DNA of 57,429 bases from Streptoalloteichus hindustanus (GCF_900129375.1 NZ_FQVN01000020.1:1-57429), one strand, 5' to 3'. Counted from the stretch's first letter, positions 41,061-50,303 are shown. The notes: generated by a model from the letters alone, not told the origin. A program made the numbers and translations.

Positions 41061-42143
41061 TTACGGGGTGACGGCGAGGAGGAGGAACGCGCTGAAGACC
41101 ATCAGGTGCACCGCGCCCTGGAGCACCGTCGCGCGGCCGGACACCAGCGTGAGCGTGCCCACCCCGCCGGTGAGCACGAGGAGCACGAGTTCCTTGCCGT
41201 CCAGGCCGAGCACGAGCGGTCCGGTCAGCCAGAGGGAGGCCAGCGCGATCGCCGGGATGGTCAGGCCGATGCTGGCCAGCGCGGACCCCAGCGCCAGGTT
41301 CAGGCTCACCTGGAGGCGGTCGCGCAGCGCGGCCCGGACGGCGGCGACGGTCTCGGGCATCAGCACCAGCAGCGCGATCAGCACCCCGACCAGCGACACC
41401 GGCGCGCCGGCCGCCGCGACGGCGGCCTCCAGCGTCGGGGACACGGTCTTGGCCAGTCCGACGACCCCGACCAGGCACACCAGCAGCAGGCCCAGGCTCA
41501 GCAGCGCCGTGCGCGTCGACGGCGCCTCGGCGTGGTCGTCGGGGGTCCGGTCCACCTTGGGCAGGAAGTAGTCGCGGTGGCGCACGGTCTGGACGAACAC
41601 GAACAGCCCGTACATCACGAGTGACGCCACACCGGCGAAGGCCAACTGCGCGCCGGAGAAGGTGGGCCCCGGGCTGCTGGTCGTGAACGTGGGCAGGACC
41701 AGGCTCAGCGTGACCAGCGCGAGCACGACGGCGAACGCGCCGCCGGAGGCGTGCGCGCGGAACTCCTGCACGCGGTGCCGCAACGACCCGATCAGGAGCG
41801 CCAGGCCGACGATGCCGTTGCAGGTGATCATGATGGCGGCGAACACCGTGTCACGGGCCAGGGAGGCCGCCTTGTCGCCGCCGGAGACCATCAGCGTGAC
41901 GATCAACGCGACCTCGATCACGGTCACCGCCATGGCCAGGATCAGCGTGCCGAACGGCTCGCCGACCCGGTGCGCGACGACCTCGGCGTGGTGCACGGCG
42001 GCGATCACCGCGCCGCCCAGCGCCAGACAGACGAGCACGAGCAGCGCCACCCCGAGGCTCTCGCGTCCCCAGCCGACGGCGAGGACCAGCACACTCAGCG
42101 GGGGGACGACGACGGACCAGCGGGGCAGCGCGACACCATTCAC
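41061..42143 (-). CDS. chaA: ChaA-type Ca2+(Na+)/H+ exchanger
   Basis: A 360-aa cation/proton exchanger of the CaCA superfamily with about eleven membrane helices. The two characteristic alpha-repeats are visible: GEPFGTLILAMAVTVIEVALI (first Glu-containing helix) and NLALGSALASIGLTIPAIA (second). The order and spacing follow E. coli ChaA, including the HHAEVVAHRVGEPFG lead-in and the LMPETVAAVRAALRDRLQ loop. I use the GTG at 42143 because the N-terminal length then matches the family; earlier in-frame starts up to 42221 cannot be excluded. It should extrude Ca2+ or Na+ in exchange for protons across the cytoplasmic membrane. It is a single gene ending before a hairpin at 40951-40986. Confidence 0.9.
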   Translation of the reverse strand: MNGVALPRWSVVVPPLSVLVLAVGWGRESLGVALLVLVCLALGGAVIAAVHHAEVVAHRVGEPFGTLILAMAVTVIEVALIVTLMVSGGDKAASLARDTVFAAIMITCNGIVGLALLIGSLRHRVQEFRAHASGGAFAVVLALVTLSLVLPTFTTSSPGPTFSGAQLAFAGVASLVMYGLFVFVQTVRHRDYFLPKVDRTPDDHAEAPSTRTALLSLGLLLVCLVGVVGLAKTVSPTLEAAVAAAGAPVSLVGVLIALLVLMPETVAAVRAALRDRLQVSLNLALGSALASIGLTIPAIALASLWLTGPLVLGLDGKELVLLVLTGGVGTLTLVSGRATVLQGAVHLMVFSAFLLLAVTP

Positions 42144-42379
42144 CCTTTTGACTCTAATGTCCACTTCCCGAAGCGGCCGGCCACGAGCGGCGGACGCGGT
42201 GGGAACCGTGGCGTGTCCCACTCCGCCCGGCGATCGGGCGGGCGGCGACGGCTTTCCCTTTGTTGATCAAGATCTGGCGCTCCGGCTGATCACTCCTCTT
42301 GCGACAGTCGGAGTGTCCACAGGGGACGCGTCCGGAGGTGTCCGCGTTGCTCGGTCCGCAGTGGACAGACGGGCGAACC

Positions 42380-43339
42380 TCATTGTTCCGGTTCCCGCGC
42401 GACGCGTGAAGTCTGCTGTGGTGCGTGCGCTGGCGCGGTCAGCGGGTGTTCCGGAGTGGGGAAGGCGTACCAGCGAACGGTGATGTGGCGCGTTCCGGGA
42501 GCGGGACTGCTGCGGAGCAGGCAGTACCGGGTGAACATTCCCTCGTACTCGGCGTTGAACTCGGCGAGTTCGGCCTCGGTGAGGTGGGCGTTGCCTCGGC
42601 TTCCCTGCGCCCACGAGCCGAACTCGTCGCGGTGTCGCACCGCCCAGTCGAACAACCGCAGCTCGTAGTCGTACTTCTCGTCGTAGAAGGCGCGGAGCCG
42701 CGCCTGGTCGGCCTCGCTCAGGCGCTCGAGCGCGGGGGGCATCAGGGACTGGGGGACGCGGCGCCAGCGACCGTCCCGCCCGCGCCTCAGCCGCTCGGCC
42801 CGAAGCAGTCGATCGAGCATCGGGGACAGCTCGTCGGCCGGACACGAGAGCGCGTCGGCCAACTCCTCGGTGGTGGCCGGCTCGGTCGTCGCGAGGGCCT
42901 CCTGCAGCCGTTGGTACTCGGGCCGGGTGTGCAGCTCGATGTCGGCGACGGTGAACTCCCGGCGGACCATGCCGCCGGTCAACAGCACGTGGGCCCTGGC
43001 CAGCAGCAGGCCCGCGACGGGCAGTTCGACCAACACGGCCAACGCGACGGCGCTCCAGTGCCCCGGCGAGCCCCAACCCAGCGTGACGTCGAACCAGGCG
43101 TCGCAGCACAGCATCGCCGCCGTGAAGGTCATGAGCGTCACCGCGGCCCGCCGACGGCGCCAGCCCAGCCACGCCGCCGCGGCGAAGCAACCCACCAGCG
43201 CGACGTCGAACCCCACCCAGCTCCACCGCCACAGGCCCGTGTCGTACCGCGTCGGCAACGTGGCCGACAGGAAGACCGTCCACGGAACCAGAACCGCGGC
43301 CGCCCCGGCCACCACCACCAACAACACGCGTCTCAACAC
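42380..43339 (-). CDS. Membrane protein with cytosolic winged-helix-like C-terminus
   Basis: A 319-aa protein with a GTG start. Residues 1-125 contain four hydrophobic helices (VLLVVVAGAAAVLVPWTVFL, GFDVALVGCFAAAAWLG, AVTLMTFTAAMLCCDAWFDV, SAVALAVLVELPVAGLLLA). Residues about 145-200 look like a small winged helix (PATTEELADALSCPADELSPMLDRLLRAERLRRGRDGRW). The rest is charged and aromatic-rich (YDEKYDYELRLFDWAVRHRDEF) and ends in a Pro/His-rich tail. I do not recognise the family; a membrane-anchored regulator is possible. Confidence 0.65.
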   Translation of the reverse strand: MLRRVLLVVVAGAAAVLVPWTVFLSATLPTRYDTGLWRWSWVGFDVALVGCFAAAAWLGWRRRRAAVTLMTFTAAMLCCDAWFDVTLGWGSPGHWSAVALAVLVELPVAGLLLARAHVLLTGGMVRREFTVADIELHTRPEYQRLQEALATTEPATTEELADALSCPADELSPMLDRLLRAERLRRGRDGRWRRVPQSLMPPALERLSEADQARLRAFYDEKYDYELRLFDWAVRHRDEFGSWAQGSRGNAHLTEAELAEFNAEYEGMFTRYCLLRSSPAPGTRHITVRWYAFPTPEHPLTAPAHAPQQTSRVAREPEQ

Positions 43340-43575
43340 ACCAAGACGCTAACGCCGCCACCCCCACCCGCCATCAGGGATTGTCCCGGATGAGAGCAGG
43401 AGGGTGTTCCCTCCTCGCCGCGGGGGCGGGGGTGGCTCGTCGCTCACATGGTCAGTCCCTCGTCTGGGGGTTTTGGGTGGCGTCCTCCGTGATCAAGAGT
43501 GGGGTGGTGTCCGTGCTTCGGTCACCTGGAGTGTTCGTCGACCCGTCCCCTCTTCCCCTTTCGTGGAGGACCGCT

Positions 43576-44352
43576 GTGGCCAGTGACGACCGCGAACTGC
43601 TGTTGAGCCGTGATCCGGACAAGCGAGCCCTGAGCGAGAAGATGCACCGGCTCGGCTTCGGGAGCTACTACGACTTCCCGGAGAAGGTCCCGGTCATCAG
43701 GTCGAGCGAGGTGCCCGCCGCCCACTGGAAGGACCCCGTCGGGGACAACACCAACGGGTACGGCGTCGTCGGCAACTGGAAGGTCATGAGCTACTACCGG
43801 GGTATCCCGACCTACGTGGGGGACCCGGTCTTCAACGACACCCCCGACGACGCCTCGATGACGGTCGGCGGGTCCAGGACGATCAGCTCGGAGTACACCT
43901 TCGGGATCGAGTACTCGGCGGAGGCGAGCTTCTTCGACCTGGTCAAGGCGTCGACGACGTACTCCTTCAGCGCCTCGTGGAGCGAGTCGACCACCTTCAC
44001 CCAGACGATGACCGTGACCATCCGTCCGGGCTGGGTGTCCTGGATCGAGGTCTCCCCGGTGGCACGCGTGCTCGACGGCGACTTCATCTACCTGCGCGCC
44101 GAGTCCGGCACCCGGAAGATCGGCAGGTTCAGCGGGGTCATCGAGGCGCCGGGCATCGAGGGCAACCTCAAGGACGTCTACACCCTCCGCTCCACCCCGA
44201 TGACCGAGGCGCTCGTCTCCCACGTCCAGTCCCTGGCCAGCCAGAGCGACTCAGGCGTGCGGGCGGTCGGCGACGGAGGCCTGCGGTTCTCCGCCGACCT
44301 GCTCCCCGCCGACCTGCGCGCCGGCGCCGAGCGGCACGACACCGACCTCTGA
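43576..44352 (+). CDS. Aerolysin/ETX-MTX2-like beta-pore-forming protein (tentative)
   Basis: A 258-aa protein with a GTG start at 43576, 5-6 nt after GGAGG; longer in-frame starts add non-homologous sequence. There is no signal peptide. The centre is a Ser/Thr-alternating stretch: SMTVGGSRTISSEYTFGIEY, then TTYSFSASWSESTTFTQTMT, then VTIRPGWVSWIEVSPVARVLDGDFI. This is the pattern of the membrane-inserting strands in aerolysin, epsilon-toxin and MTX2-like proteins, where two amphipathic strands flank a hydrophobic tip. The aromatic-rich N-terminus (GSYYDF, SYYRGIPTY) would be the receptor or cap part. It is followed 28 nt later by the 44381 gene. The assignment rests on pattern only. Confidence 0.5.
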   Translation: MASDDRELLLSRDPDKRALSEKMHRLGFGSYYDFPEKVPVIRSSEVPAAHWKDPVGDNTNGYGVVGNWKVMSYYRGIPTYVGDPVFNDTPDDASMTVGGSRTISSEYTFGIEYSAEASFFDLVKASTTYSFSASWSESTTFTQTMTVTIRPGWVSWIEVSPVARVLDGDFIYLRAESGTRKIGRFSGVIEAPGIEGNLKDVYTLRSTPMTEALVSHVQSLASQSDSGVRAVGDGGLRFSADLLPADLRAGAERHDTDL

Positions 44353-44380
44353 CCGCCACCGACCCTTCCGGGAGAAGAAC

Positions 44381-45058
44381 GTGACCGTCGACGGCACCGC
44401 CCAGCCCGAGGACCCGACCACGGCCGACGAGGCAGCCGCCCTGCGCGCGGCCAAGGACGACGAGTCCGGGGTCCAGTCCAACCAGCACTTCATCCACTAC
44501 AAGGACAAGGACAACAAGAAGCGCCGGCTCGCCGCCAACATGCCGTTCCTCCTCTACTGGTGCAAGGGAACGGGGGACACCTACTACCCGCTCGGTCTGT
44601 GGGAGGGCAAGGACTTCATGCCCAAGAGCTCGGTGAGCAAGTCCGGCGTCATCCAGTGCCGGTTCGTCACCGCCGACGGGGACATCGACAACCACACCAT
44701 CAAGAACGCCGAGCTCCAGTACCGCGTCGGCCCCACCGGCTCCTGGTCTCGTCCGGTGCAGCGCAAGGGCAAGTACCACTACCTCGCCCACACCGGCTCC
44801 AGCGACAGCATGCGCAAGATCATCAACTGGAACATCTACCCAGAGCAGATCCGGTTCGCGCTGCGCTTCGACATCTCCGGCGCCGGCGACTCGTGGATCT
44901 CCGAGAACGAGTACACCGGCTCGATCCGCATGCGTGACAGCAGCGGCGACCGCGCCTGGCTGGCCGCCGTCCGTTACGGCACCACCTGGGACGACCCCTT
45001 CGGCACCAGGACCAGCTTCAGCTCCCGCTCCTGGCAGAACGACCTCAGCAGAGGCTGA
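44381..45058 (+). CDS. Unknown partner of the pore-former-like protein
   Basis: A 225-aa protein; the GTG start follows GGAGAAG by 3 nt. Polar N-terminal 35 residues are followed by a beta-rich, Tyr/Trp-rich body (FLLYWCKGTGDTYYPLGLWEG, AELQYRVGPTGSW, KYHYLAHTGSSDSM, AWLAAVRYGTTWDDPFG). No signal peptide or membrane helix. Family not recognised. The short spacing to the 43576 gene suggests one operon and a joint function, for example a second toxin component or an inhibitor. Confidence 0.6.
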   Translation: MTVDGTAQPEDPTTADEAAALRAAKDDESGVQSNQHFIHYKDKDNKKRRLAANMPFLLYWCKGTGDTYYPLGLWEGKDFMPKSSVSKSGVIQCRFVTADGDIDNHTIKNAELQYRVGPTGSWSRPVQRKGKYHYLAHTGSSDSMRKIINWNIYPEQIRFALRFDISGAGDSWISENEYTGSIRMRDSSGDRAWLAAVRYGTTWDDPFGTRTSFSSRSWQNDLSRG

Positions 45059-45362
45059 CCCGCCCTTCGCGGAGCTCACGCCGTCAGCCGGAGGTGGTCC
45101 CGACCACCAGCACGGCGTGCTTCCGGATGGGCGACGAGTGACGGCGGGCTGAAGGCCCACGATTCGGAGCCTGTCGTCGCGGACGGCAACAGCGGAGCCG
45201 AGTTCTCGGCGCGGCGGAGGGGGCGGAGCCGGTGTTCGCCCCTTCCTGCCGCTGCTTCTGCTGGGCCCGGCCGCAATTCACTTGATCTGGCCACAGGTCA
45301 GCGCCACTGTGGCGGAACACCACGAGTCGTGGTACCGGCACCCCGGGAAGGCAGCGGCAGCA
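45059..45362. other. Intergenic gap, nothing found
   Basis: About 300 bp between the 44381 gene and the Eis-like gene. I see no gene, hairpin or repeat of note. Confidence 0.5.
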
Positions 45363-46580
45363 ATGGAAATCCGCCCCACGAGCGACCAGGACCTCGACGT
45401 CTTCGTCAACACAGTCCATGCCGCGTTCGGGCGCTTCCCGGAAACCCCGACCGAGGGCGGCGGGGTCTGGTGGTCGGCGCTTGAGATGGATCGCAACCTG
45501 CTCGCCGTGACGGCGGACGGACGGCCCGTCGGCACCGCCGGCGCGTACTCCTTCGAGCTCACCCTGCCCGGTCAGATCCTCGCCCCGGCCACGGGGGTGA
45601 CCTGCGTCGGCGTCCTGCCTTCGCACCGGCGCCAGGGCGTGCTGACCGCCATGATGCGGCGTCAGCTCACCGAGCTGCGGGCCCGCGGGGAATTCCTCTC
45701 CGCACTCCTCGCCTCCGAAGCCGTGATCTACCGCAGGTTCGGCTACGGACCGGCGACGTACACGCAGCGGCTGACGGTGCCACGTCGCCAGGCCGCCCTC
45801 GCCGTCCCCCGAGCACGCGGAACGGCCGACGCCCTCGCGACCGGCTCGGTCGAGCTGCTGCGTCGCGCCGAGTGCGGCGAGATCCTGGAGGAGGTCTACG
45901 ACCGGTACCGCCGTGCCCAGCCCGGCGCGCTGTCCCGCCCACACCGCTGGTGGGCCCTGGGCGCGGGGCAGCCCCCGGTCTCTCCGGCGCCGCGCTACGT
46001 CGCCGTCCACCGGGACGCCGACGGCGTCCCGGACGGGTACGCCAGCTACTCGGTCGACGAGGCAACGTTGACGGTCGACGAGACCATCGCCACCGACGAC
46101 GCCGTCTTCACGGCCCTGGCCCGGTTCGCGCTCGGCCACGACCTGATCACCGAGGTCGTGTTCAAGCACTTCCCGCCGGAGCACCCGCTGCGCTGGCAGC
46201 TCGCGGACTTCAACGCCGGCAAGGTGAGCGACAGCACCGACTGGCTCTGGGTGCGGCTGCTGGACGTCCCGCGTGCGTTGACCTCGCGCGGCTGGCTCAC
46301 CGACGGCGAACTCGTCCTCGACGTCGACGACCCGTTCCTCGGCGAGCACGGCCGCTACCTGCTGACCGTCCGGGACAGCAAGGCCGACTGCGTCCCCACG
46401 GACCTGGAGCCCGACCTGTCCCTGGACGTGAGCGACCTGGCCTCGGTCTACCTCGGCGGCACCACCCCGAGCACGCTCGTGCGCGCCGGACACATCCGAG
46501 CCCACAACCCGGACGCGGCCACCGTCGCTGACACCCTCTTCCGCGCCGAGCGCCCCCCGCACTGCCTGCACTGGTTCTGA
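45363..46580 (+). CDS. Eis-type GNAT acetyltransferase
   Basis: A 405-aa protein of the Eis (enhanced intracellular survival) family. The N-terminal GNAT domain has the acetyl-CoA loop VGVLPSHRRQGVLTAMM; the segment EFLSALLASEAVIYRRFGYGPAT is the Eis hallmark. A central GNAT-like domain and a sterol-carrier-like C-terminal domain (ALTSRGWLTDGELVLDVDDPFLGEHGRYLL) follow. The chain ends HCLHWF, with the terminal Phe carboxylate that serves as catalytic base in Eis proteins. The ATG at 45363 is preceded by GGAAGG; a start at 45282 would add 27 unrelated residues. Family members acetylate aminoglycosides and other amines; the substrate here is unknown. An aminoglycoside-phosphotransferase-like gene lies convergent just downstream. 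Confidence 0.92.
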   Translation: MEIRPTSDQDLDVFVNTVHAAFGRFPETPTEGGGVWWSALEMDRNLLAVTADGRPVGTAGAYSFELTLPGQILAPATGVTCVGVLPSHRRQGVLTAMMRRQLTELRARGEFLSALLASEAVIYRRFGYGPATYTQRLTVPRRQAALAVPRARGTADALATGSVELLRRAECGEILEEVYDRYRRAQPGALSRPHRWWALGAGQPPVSPAPRYVAVHRDADGVPDGYASYSVDEATLTVDETIATDDAVFTALARFALGHDLITEVVFKHFPPEHPLRWQLADFNAGKVSDSTDWLWVRLLDVPRALTSRGWLTDGELVLDVDDPFLGEHGRYLLTVRDSKADCVPTDLEPDLSLDVSDLASVYLGGTTPSTLVRAGHIRAHNPDAATVADTLFRAERPPHCLHWF

Positions 46581-46690
46581 CCGCACCCTCGCCGACCCCG
46601 TACTTGGGTCTGTGTTGGAGCTATGGGGTGACGGATGGTGGCACCGTGCTCTAGCCGAACGGCACTCGGAGCCGTCAGGCCCGGGCAGCC

Positions 46691-47428
46691 TCACAGCTGG
46701 GAATTCAGCACGGCGACCTCGGGCCACGGGTCGAAGCCGTGCTCGATCAGCCAGCGGACGGTCCGCAGGCTGCGCAGTGACCACCACGCCCGGATCACGT
46801 CGAGGTCGACGTCAGCGCCGTAGCCAGCGACGACGTCGCCCAGGTGCTCCTCGTAGCCGAGCGTCAGGGTCGCGAGGTCGAACAGGGCATCACCCCGGCC
46901 CGCCTCGGACCAGTCGATCACACCGGTGATCTCGTCACCGTCGACGAACACGTGGGTGGGCTGCAGGTCGCCGTGCGTGAACACCGGCGTCCACGGCCGC
47001 AGGGCAGCCTCGGCAATCCGGCGGTTGCGCGTGACCACGTCGGTGGGAAGGACGCCATTGGCGATGAGCCAGGCACATTCGTCGTCGAGGTGCGACTCGA
47101 CCTCGACGAAGCTCCCACCGGTCCGGGGTGGCAGCGGCGCGTCGTGCAGCCTCCGCACGGCGGCGCCCGCCGCGGCCCACGCCGCCGACGACGCGGTCGA
47201 CGGTTCGCCGAGGCGGCCGAGTGCCGTCCCGGGAAGGGCGGCGAGCGCGAGCACGGGCGGCTTGCGCCACAGGACCTCCGGAGTGGGGATCGGCGCCAGA
47301 GCCATCGCCTCGACCTCCACGTCCGTGCGCGCCTGATCAGTGTCGATCTTCAGGAACGCGTCGCCGACGCGCAGCGTCGCGCGCTCGTGATGGGCGACGA
47401 CGACCTGGACCTCCTCCACGTCGGCCAT
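46691..47428 (-). CDS. Aminoglycoside phosphotransferase-family protein
   Basis: A 245-aa protein of the APH/choline-kinase fold. The C-terminal lobe shows FTHGDLQPTHVFVDG (catalytic Asp in HGD) and the DFG-like VIDWSEAGRGDALFDLATL. The Asn that normally coordinates Mg in HGDxxxxN is His here (QPTHV), which may weaken activity. The N-terminal lobe is short and lacks a clear Gly-rich loop, although LRVGDAFLKID gives a plausible ATP-contact Lys. It may phosphorylate a small molecule or be a non-resistance paralogue. The kinase-like gene at 47601 is upstream on the same strand, 172 nt away. Confidence 0.85.
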   Translation of the reverse strand: MADVEEVQVVVAHHERATLRVGDAFLKIDTDQARTDVEVEAMALAPIPTPEVLWRKPPVLALAALPGTALGRLGEPSTASSAAWAAAGAAVRRLHDAPLPPRTGGSFVEVESHLDDECAWLIANGVLPTDVVTRNRRIAEAALRPWTPVFTHGDLQPTHVFVDGDEITGVIDWSEAGRGDALFDLATLTLGYEEHLGDVVAGYGADVDLDVIRAWWSLRSLRTVRWLIEHGFDPWPEVAVLNSQL

Positions 47429-47600
47429 TATCGCGAGAGAAGTCAGGAACGGTCTCCTGAATCAGCCCAGGGTTCAGACAGTCTCATGGATCGAACGCGC
47501 GGATGGACCGGTGTTGGTCGACGTGGAGGACGTTGTTGTCCACCTGGTACCTCGTGCTCGCCGGAACCAGTCCCCGCCACGCGATCTCGCTTGTGTGGTC

Positions 47601-48308
47601 CTACACCCCTTGGCCATTGCGGTCATCCACCAGCCGGAACCGCCGCGCGAGGTCATCAGCCAGTTCCGCGGCATCGCGGGTGCCGTCAACCGCGAGCACC
47701 GGCAGATCTGCCGCGGCGGCCTGTCGGCGAAGCTCGGCGTCCCACAACTCGTCGCGGGCAAGGCGGTTGGCGAACGCCCGGGTGTGGTCGCCGTCCCCCC
47801 AGTTGACCCGGGCTCGATCCGGGTCGGCGAAGCGGATGCCGAGCACGCGGCGCCGGAACTCGGGCGTGGGCAGGACGAACACGGCCTGTTCGCGCCAGGT
47901 CAACAGCGGGGCGAGGTCGCGCGGCGCGATACCGAAGTAGTCCACCAGGACAAGACGGTCGGCGGGGAGGGCGAGCAGATCCTCGACGAGGAACTCAACC
48001 GTCTCGCCGTGCAGGCTGGCCATCCCGTTGAACTGGTCCTCAGGCGTGAGCTGGCTTCGTTGCTCGTCGGCGAGCCTCGCCATCGCGCACAGATACGGGT
48101 GTCGATCGGGCGTGCACCGCGCGACCCAGCCGAGCTCAGCCCGGTCGCCGTCGTACACGTACGTGCCGAAGCGCTCAGCCAGGATCCGGGCCACGGTGCT
48201 CTTCCCGGCACCTGTGCCGCCGGCGAGCCAACGGACGTGCGCAAGCCGGCGAGCAAGGTCAGAAGCAGTGCCGCGAGCGCCAAGCATTCCCATGGGGAGC
48301 AGTGTCAT
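47601..48308 (-). CDS. P-loop AAA/kinase-like protein
   Basis: A 235-aa protein with Walker A GGTGAGKSTVARIL near residue 30, a DGD/R motif (YVYDGDRAELGW), a hydrophobic strand LVLVDYFGIAPRDL in the Walker B position and a C-terminal LAVDGTRDAAELADDLARRF that resembles the adenine-side motif of nucleotide and gluconate kinases. It probably phosphorylates a small molecule; the substrate is not evident. I use the ATG at 48308 (AGGGGAC just before it); a start five codons earlier is possible. Confidence 0.75.
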   Translation of the reverse strand: MTLLPMGMLGARGTASDLARRLAHVRWLAGGTGAGKSTVARILAERFGTYVYDGDRAELGWVARCTPDRHPYLCAMARLADEQRSQLTPEDQFNGMASLHGETVEFLVEDLLALPADRLVLVDYFGIAPRDLAPLLTWREQAVFVLPTPEFRRRVLGIRFADPDRARVNWGDGDHTRAFANRLARDELWDAELRRQAAAADLPVLAVDGTRDAAELADDLARRFRLVDDRNGQGV

Positions 48309-48716
48309 GTCCCCTGAGGCCAAGGAACAGTCTTGTCTTCACACCCTTCGCTGGAGAATATGGGGGTAGAGCACCGGTTTCCCACTGGTCGGCGTACTCG
48401 GGAAGCTCGCCAACTGTTGAGTACCAGTCCGAACAGGACAGAGAGCGACGCGGGACCTGTCGAGCCCGGCCGCGGGGGAGTACCGACGGTGACATCCTGC
48501 GCCAGACAGGCGATTTTCCTTTCAGAACACATACTTCTGTCACTTGATCACTTCCGGCTGTCGGGAGGGTTGCGACAGTGTCGGCAGGCTGGGCGTATCG
48601 GGGGCGTGGGCGACGAGGAGGACGGACCGGTTCCCCTCAGCCGTCGCGCGTCCCCGCCGCGTCCAGGACACCGCAGAACCTGTGAACACCCGATCGACCA
48701 CAAAGGACGTGTGAGC
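48309..48716. other. Divergent intergenic region
   Basis: A 408-bp region between the kinase-like gene (minus) and the 48717 gene (plus); it must hold both promoters. A 6-bp GTACTC/GAGTAC dyad around 48393-48424 is the only structure I see. No gene supported. Confidence 0.4.
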
Positions 48717-49889
48717 GTGACAGGCACCACCGAGACCTCCCAGGCTGGCCAGGCGACCTCGACGGCGCGTGGAGTGCGGAGCGAACAGGAGCGGATGGAC
48801 CACACCCGGGCGATCCTGTCCGGCGGCGCCCGGGCGGACACCCGCGGAGCGCGGCGGATCCACACCAACCGGTCGGGCAACATCCTGCTCGGGGCGTTGC
48901 TGCACGCCGGGGCCCGGTTGGAAGCCGGCCTGACGTTGACCGACCTGGAGCAGCACCTGGTCCAACTGGTCTCGACCTACGTTCCGGTGCCCGAGTTGCG
49001 GGCCTTCGGCCGCGCCTACTCCGAGGCCCTGGCGGCGGGCCCCGTCCCCGCCCTGCCCGAGACGGTCACGCGCAGATCGGTGGAGTCGGGCTACTCGCTG
49101 GCGGAGTTCACCGACAACCTGCCGACGATCGGACAGCAGGTGCTCGCCCAGCCCAACGCGCGGGTGGTGGACCTGGGCGCTCTGGCCCCCGACGAGCCGA
49201 TCGACGACGATGCGTTCACCACCGCCCTGGCCGACCACGGACGCGGTCTCACCATCGTCACCGGCCCGCCCGTGCCGGACGCCAGCACCCTGGCGGCGTT
49301 GACCGTGCGGCTGCGCATGGACCGCTTCCACTGCGTGCGGGAGTCCGGGGAGTCCGGGCGCGACGAGATCTACTGGGCGGTGGGCGCCGGCAGCGACACC
49401 ACCGCCCGCAAGTCCTTCACCACCCGCGAGTACGGGGCGGTGTCCACTGGGGACACTGAGACCTTCGACTACTCCTACGGCGACAAGACCTACATCTTCA
49501 ACGGCACCGTCGACCAGCACCTGACCGCCGAGATCGAGTGCTGGGAGGCCGACCACAGCAGCGGCGGCTTCTACAACGACCTGCGCTCGGCGCTGTCGGA
49601 CTTCGCCCGCTACGCCGCGAGGGCCTCCTCCGAGCTGACCACCGCCGGCGACAACGAGACCGCGAGGGCCGCCGCCTGGGCCGCCTTCATGTCGGTGGGC
49701 GCCAGCCTGCTCAACGCCATCCTGGGCTGGTTGACCAACGACGACGACCTGGTGTGCGAACGCAGCATCGGCTTCACCCGCGCCGGCCTGCTCGCCCTGG
49801 CCGCCCGGCCCAACAACGAGGACGTCTGGCACTTCAACGGCGGCGACGGCGGGTACCACAAGCTCTACCTGCGCATCAACGACCTCTGA
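48717..49889 (+). CDS. Protein of unknown family with beta-rich C-terminal half
   Basis: A 390-aa protein. I start at the GTG at 48717, 9 nt after AAAGGA; the GTG at 48711 is only 3 nt away from it. The N-terminal 170 residues are helical and polar. From about residue 200 the chain has MDRFHCVRESGESGRDEIYWAV, SFTTREYGAVSTGDTETFDYSYGDKTY and TAEIECWEADHSSGGFYNDL. An amphipathic/hydrophobic helix (AAWAAFMSVGASLLNAILGWL) and a final beta-rich tail ending YHKLYLRINDL follow. There is no signal peptide. The helix plus beta-rich layout could suit a membrane-active or lectin-like protein, but I do not recognise it. Confidence 0.7.
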   Translation: MTGTTETSQAGQATSTARGVRSEQERMDHTRAILSGGARADTRGARRIHTNRSGNILLGALLHAGARLEAGLTLTDLEQHLVQLVSTYVPVPELRAFGRAYSEALAAGPVPALPETVTRRSVESGYSLAEFTDNLPTIGQQVLAQPNARVVDLGALAPDEPIDDDAFTTALADHGRGLTIVTGPPVPDASTLAALTVRLRMDRFHCVRESGESGRDEIYWAVGAGSDTTARKSFTTREYGAVSTGDTETFDYSYGDKTYIFNGTVDQHLTAEIECWEADHSSGGFYNDLRSALSDFARYAARASSELTTAGDNETARAAAWAAFMSVGASLLNAILGWLTNDDDLVCERSIGFTRAGLLALAARPNNEDVWHFNGGDGGYHKLYLRINDL

Positions 49890-49929
49890 GCCCTCCCGCA
49901 CCGGCCGGCCATAAGAACGAGAAGAAAAA

Positions 49930-49970
49930 GGGGGCCCGGCATCCACACACGACGTGGGCGCCGGGCCCCC
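49930..49970 (-). terminator. Strong hairpin with U-tract on the minus strand
   Basis: GGGGGCCCGGC (49930-49940) pairs perfectly with 49960-49970. The side at 49921-49929 is A-rich on the plus strand, so a U-tract is made only by minus-strand transcription. It may act in both directions, serving the 48717 gene as a plain hairpin. Confidence 0.8.
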
Positions 49971-50303
49971 CGACCCATTTCATCGAAGGCTCGGTTCGAG
50001 GTATCCCGTTGGTGCCGCAGATCGCTCCGAGATCTGGTGGTCCTGAATGAGAAAGCGGTGGACACGACGATACCGGAACCGCTGTGCGGGTCGGGGCGTG
50101 GATCAATTGGTCGGCCCCGGGGTGGAGGCCGACGTGGTGAATGTTGGTGCGGCGTCGTAGAAGGCGAGGCCCTCAGGCGGCAACGGGTCTCCGGGGAGGA
50201 CGCGCACAAGACATCTGTGGCTACTTCAGCGGCATGCGAGGCAGGACCAGGCAGCCGCCGATGCCTACCGCGCCGTGGCTGCCGCACGCTGCGTCACCGA
50301 CGC

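Noticed and set aside
43381-43575. Longer N-terminus for the aerolysin-like protein
   Set aside because: The added residues are non-conserved-looking and the GTG at 43576 has a strong GGAGG.
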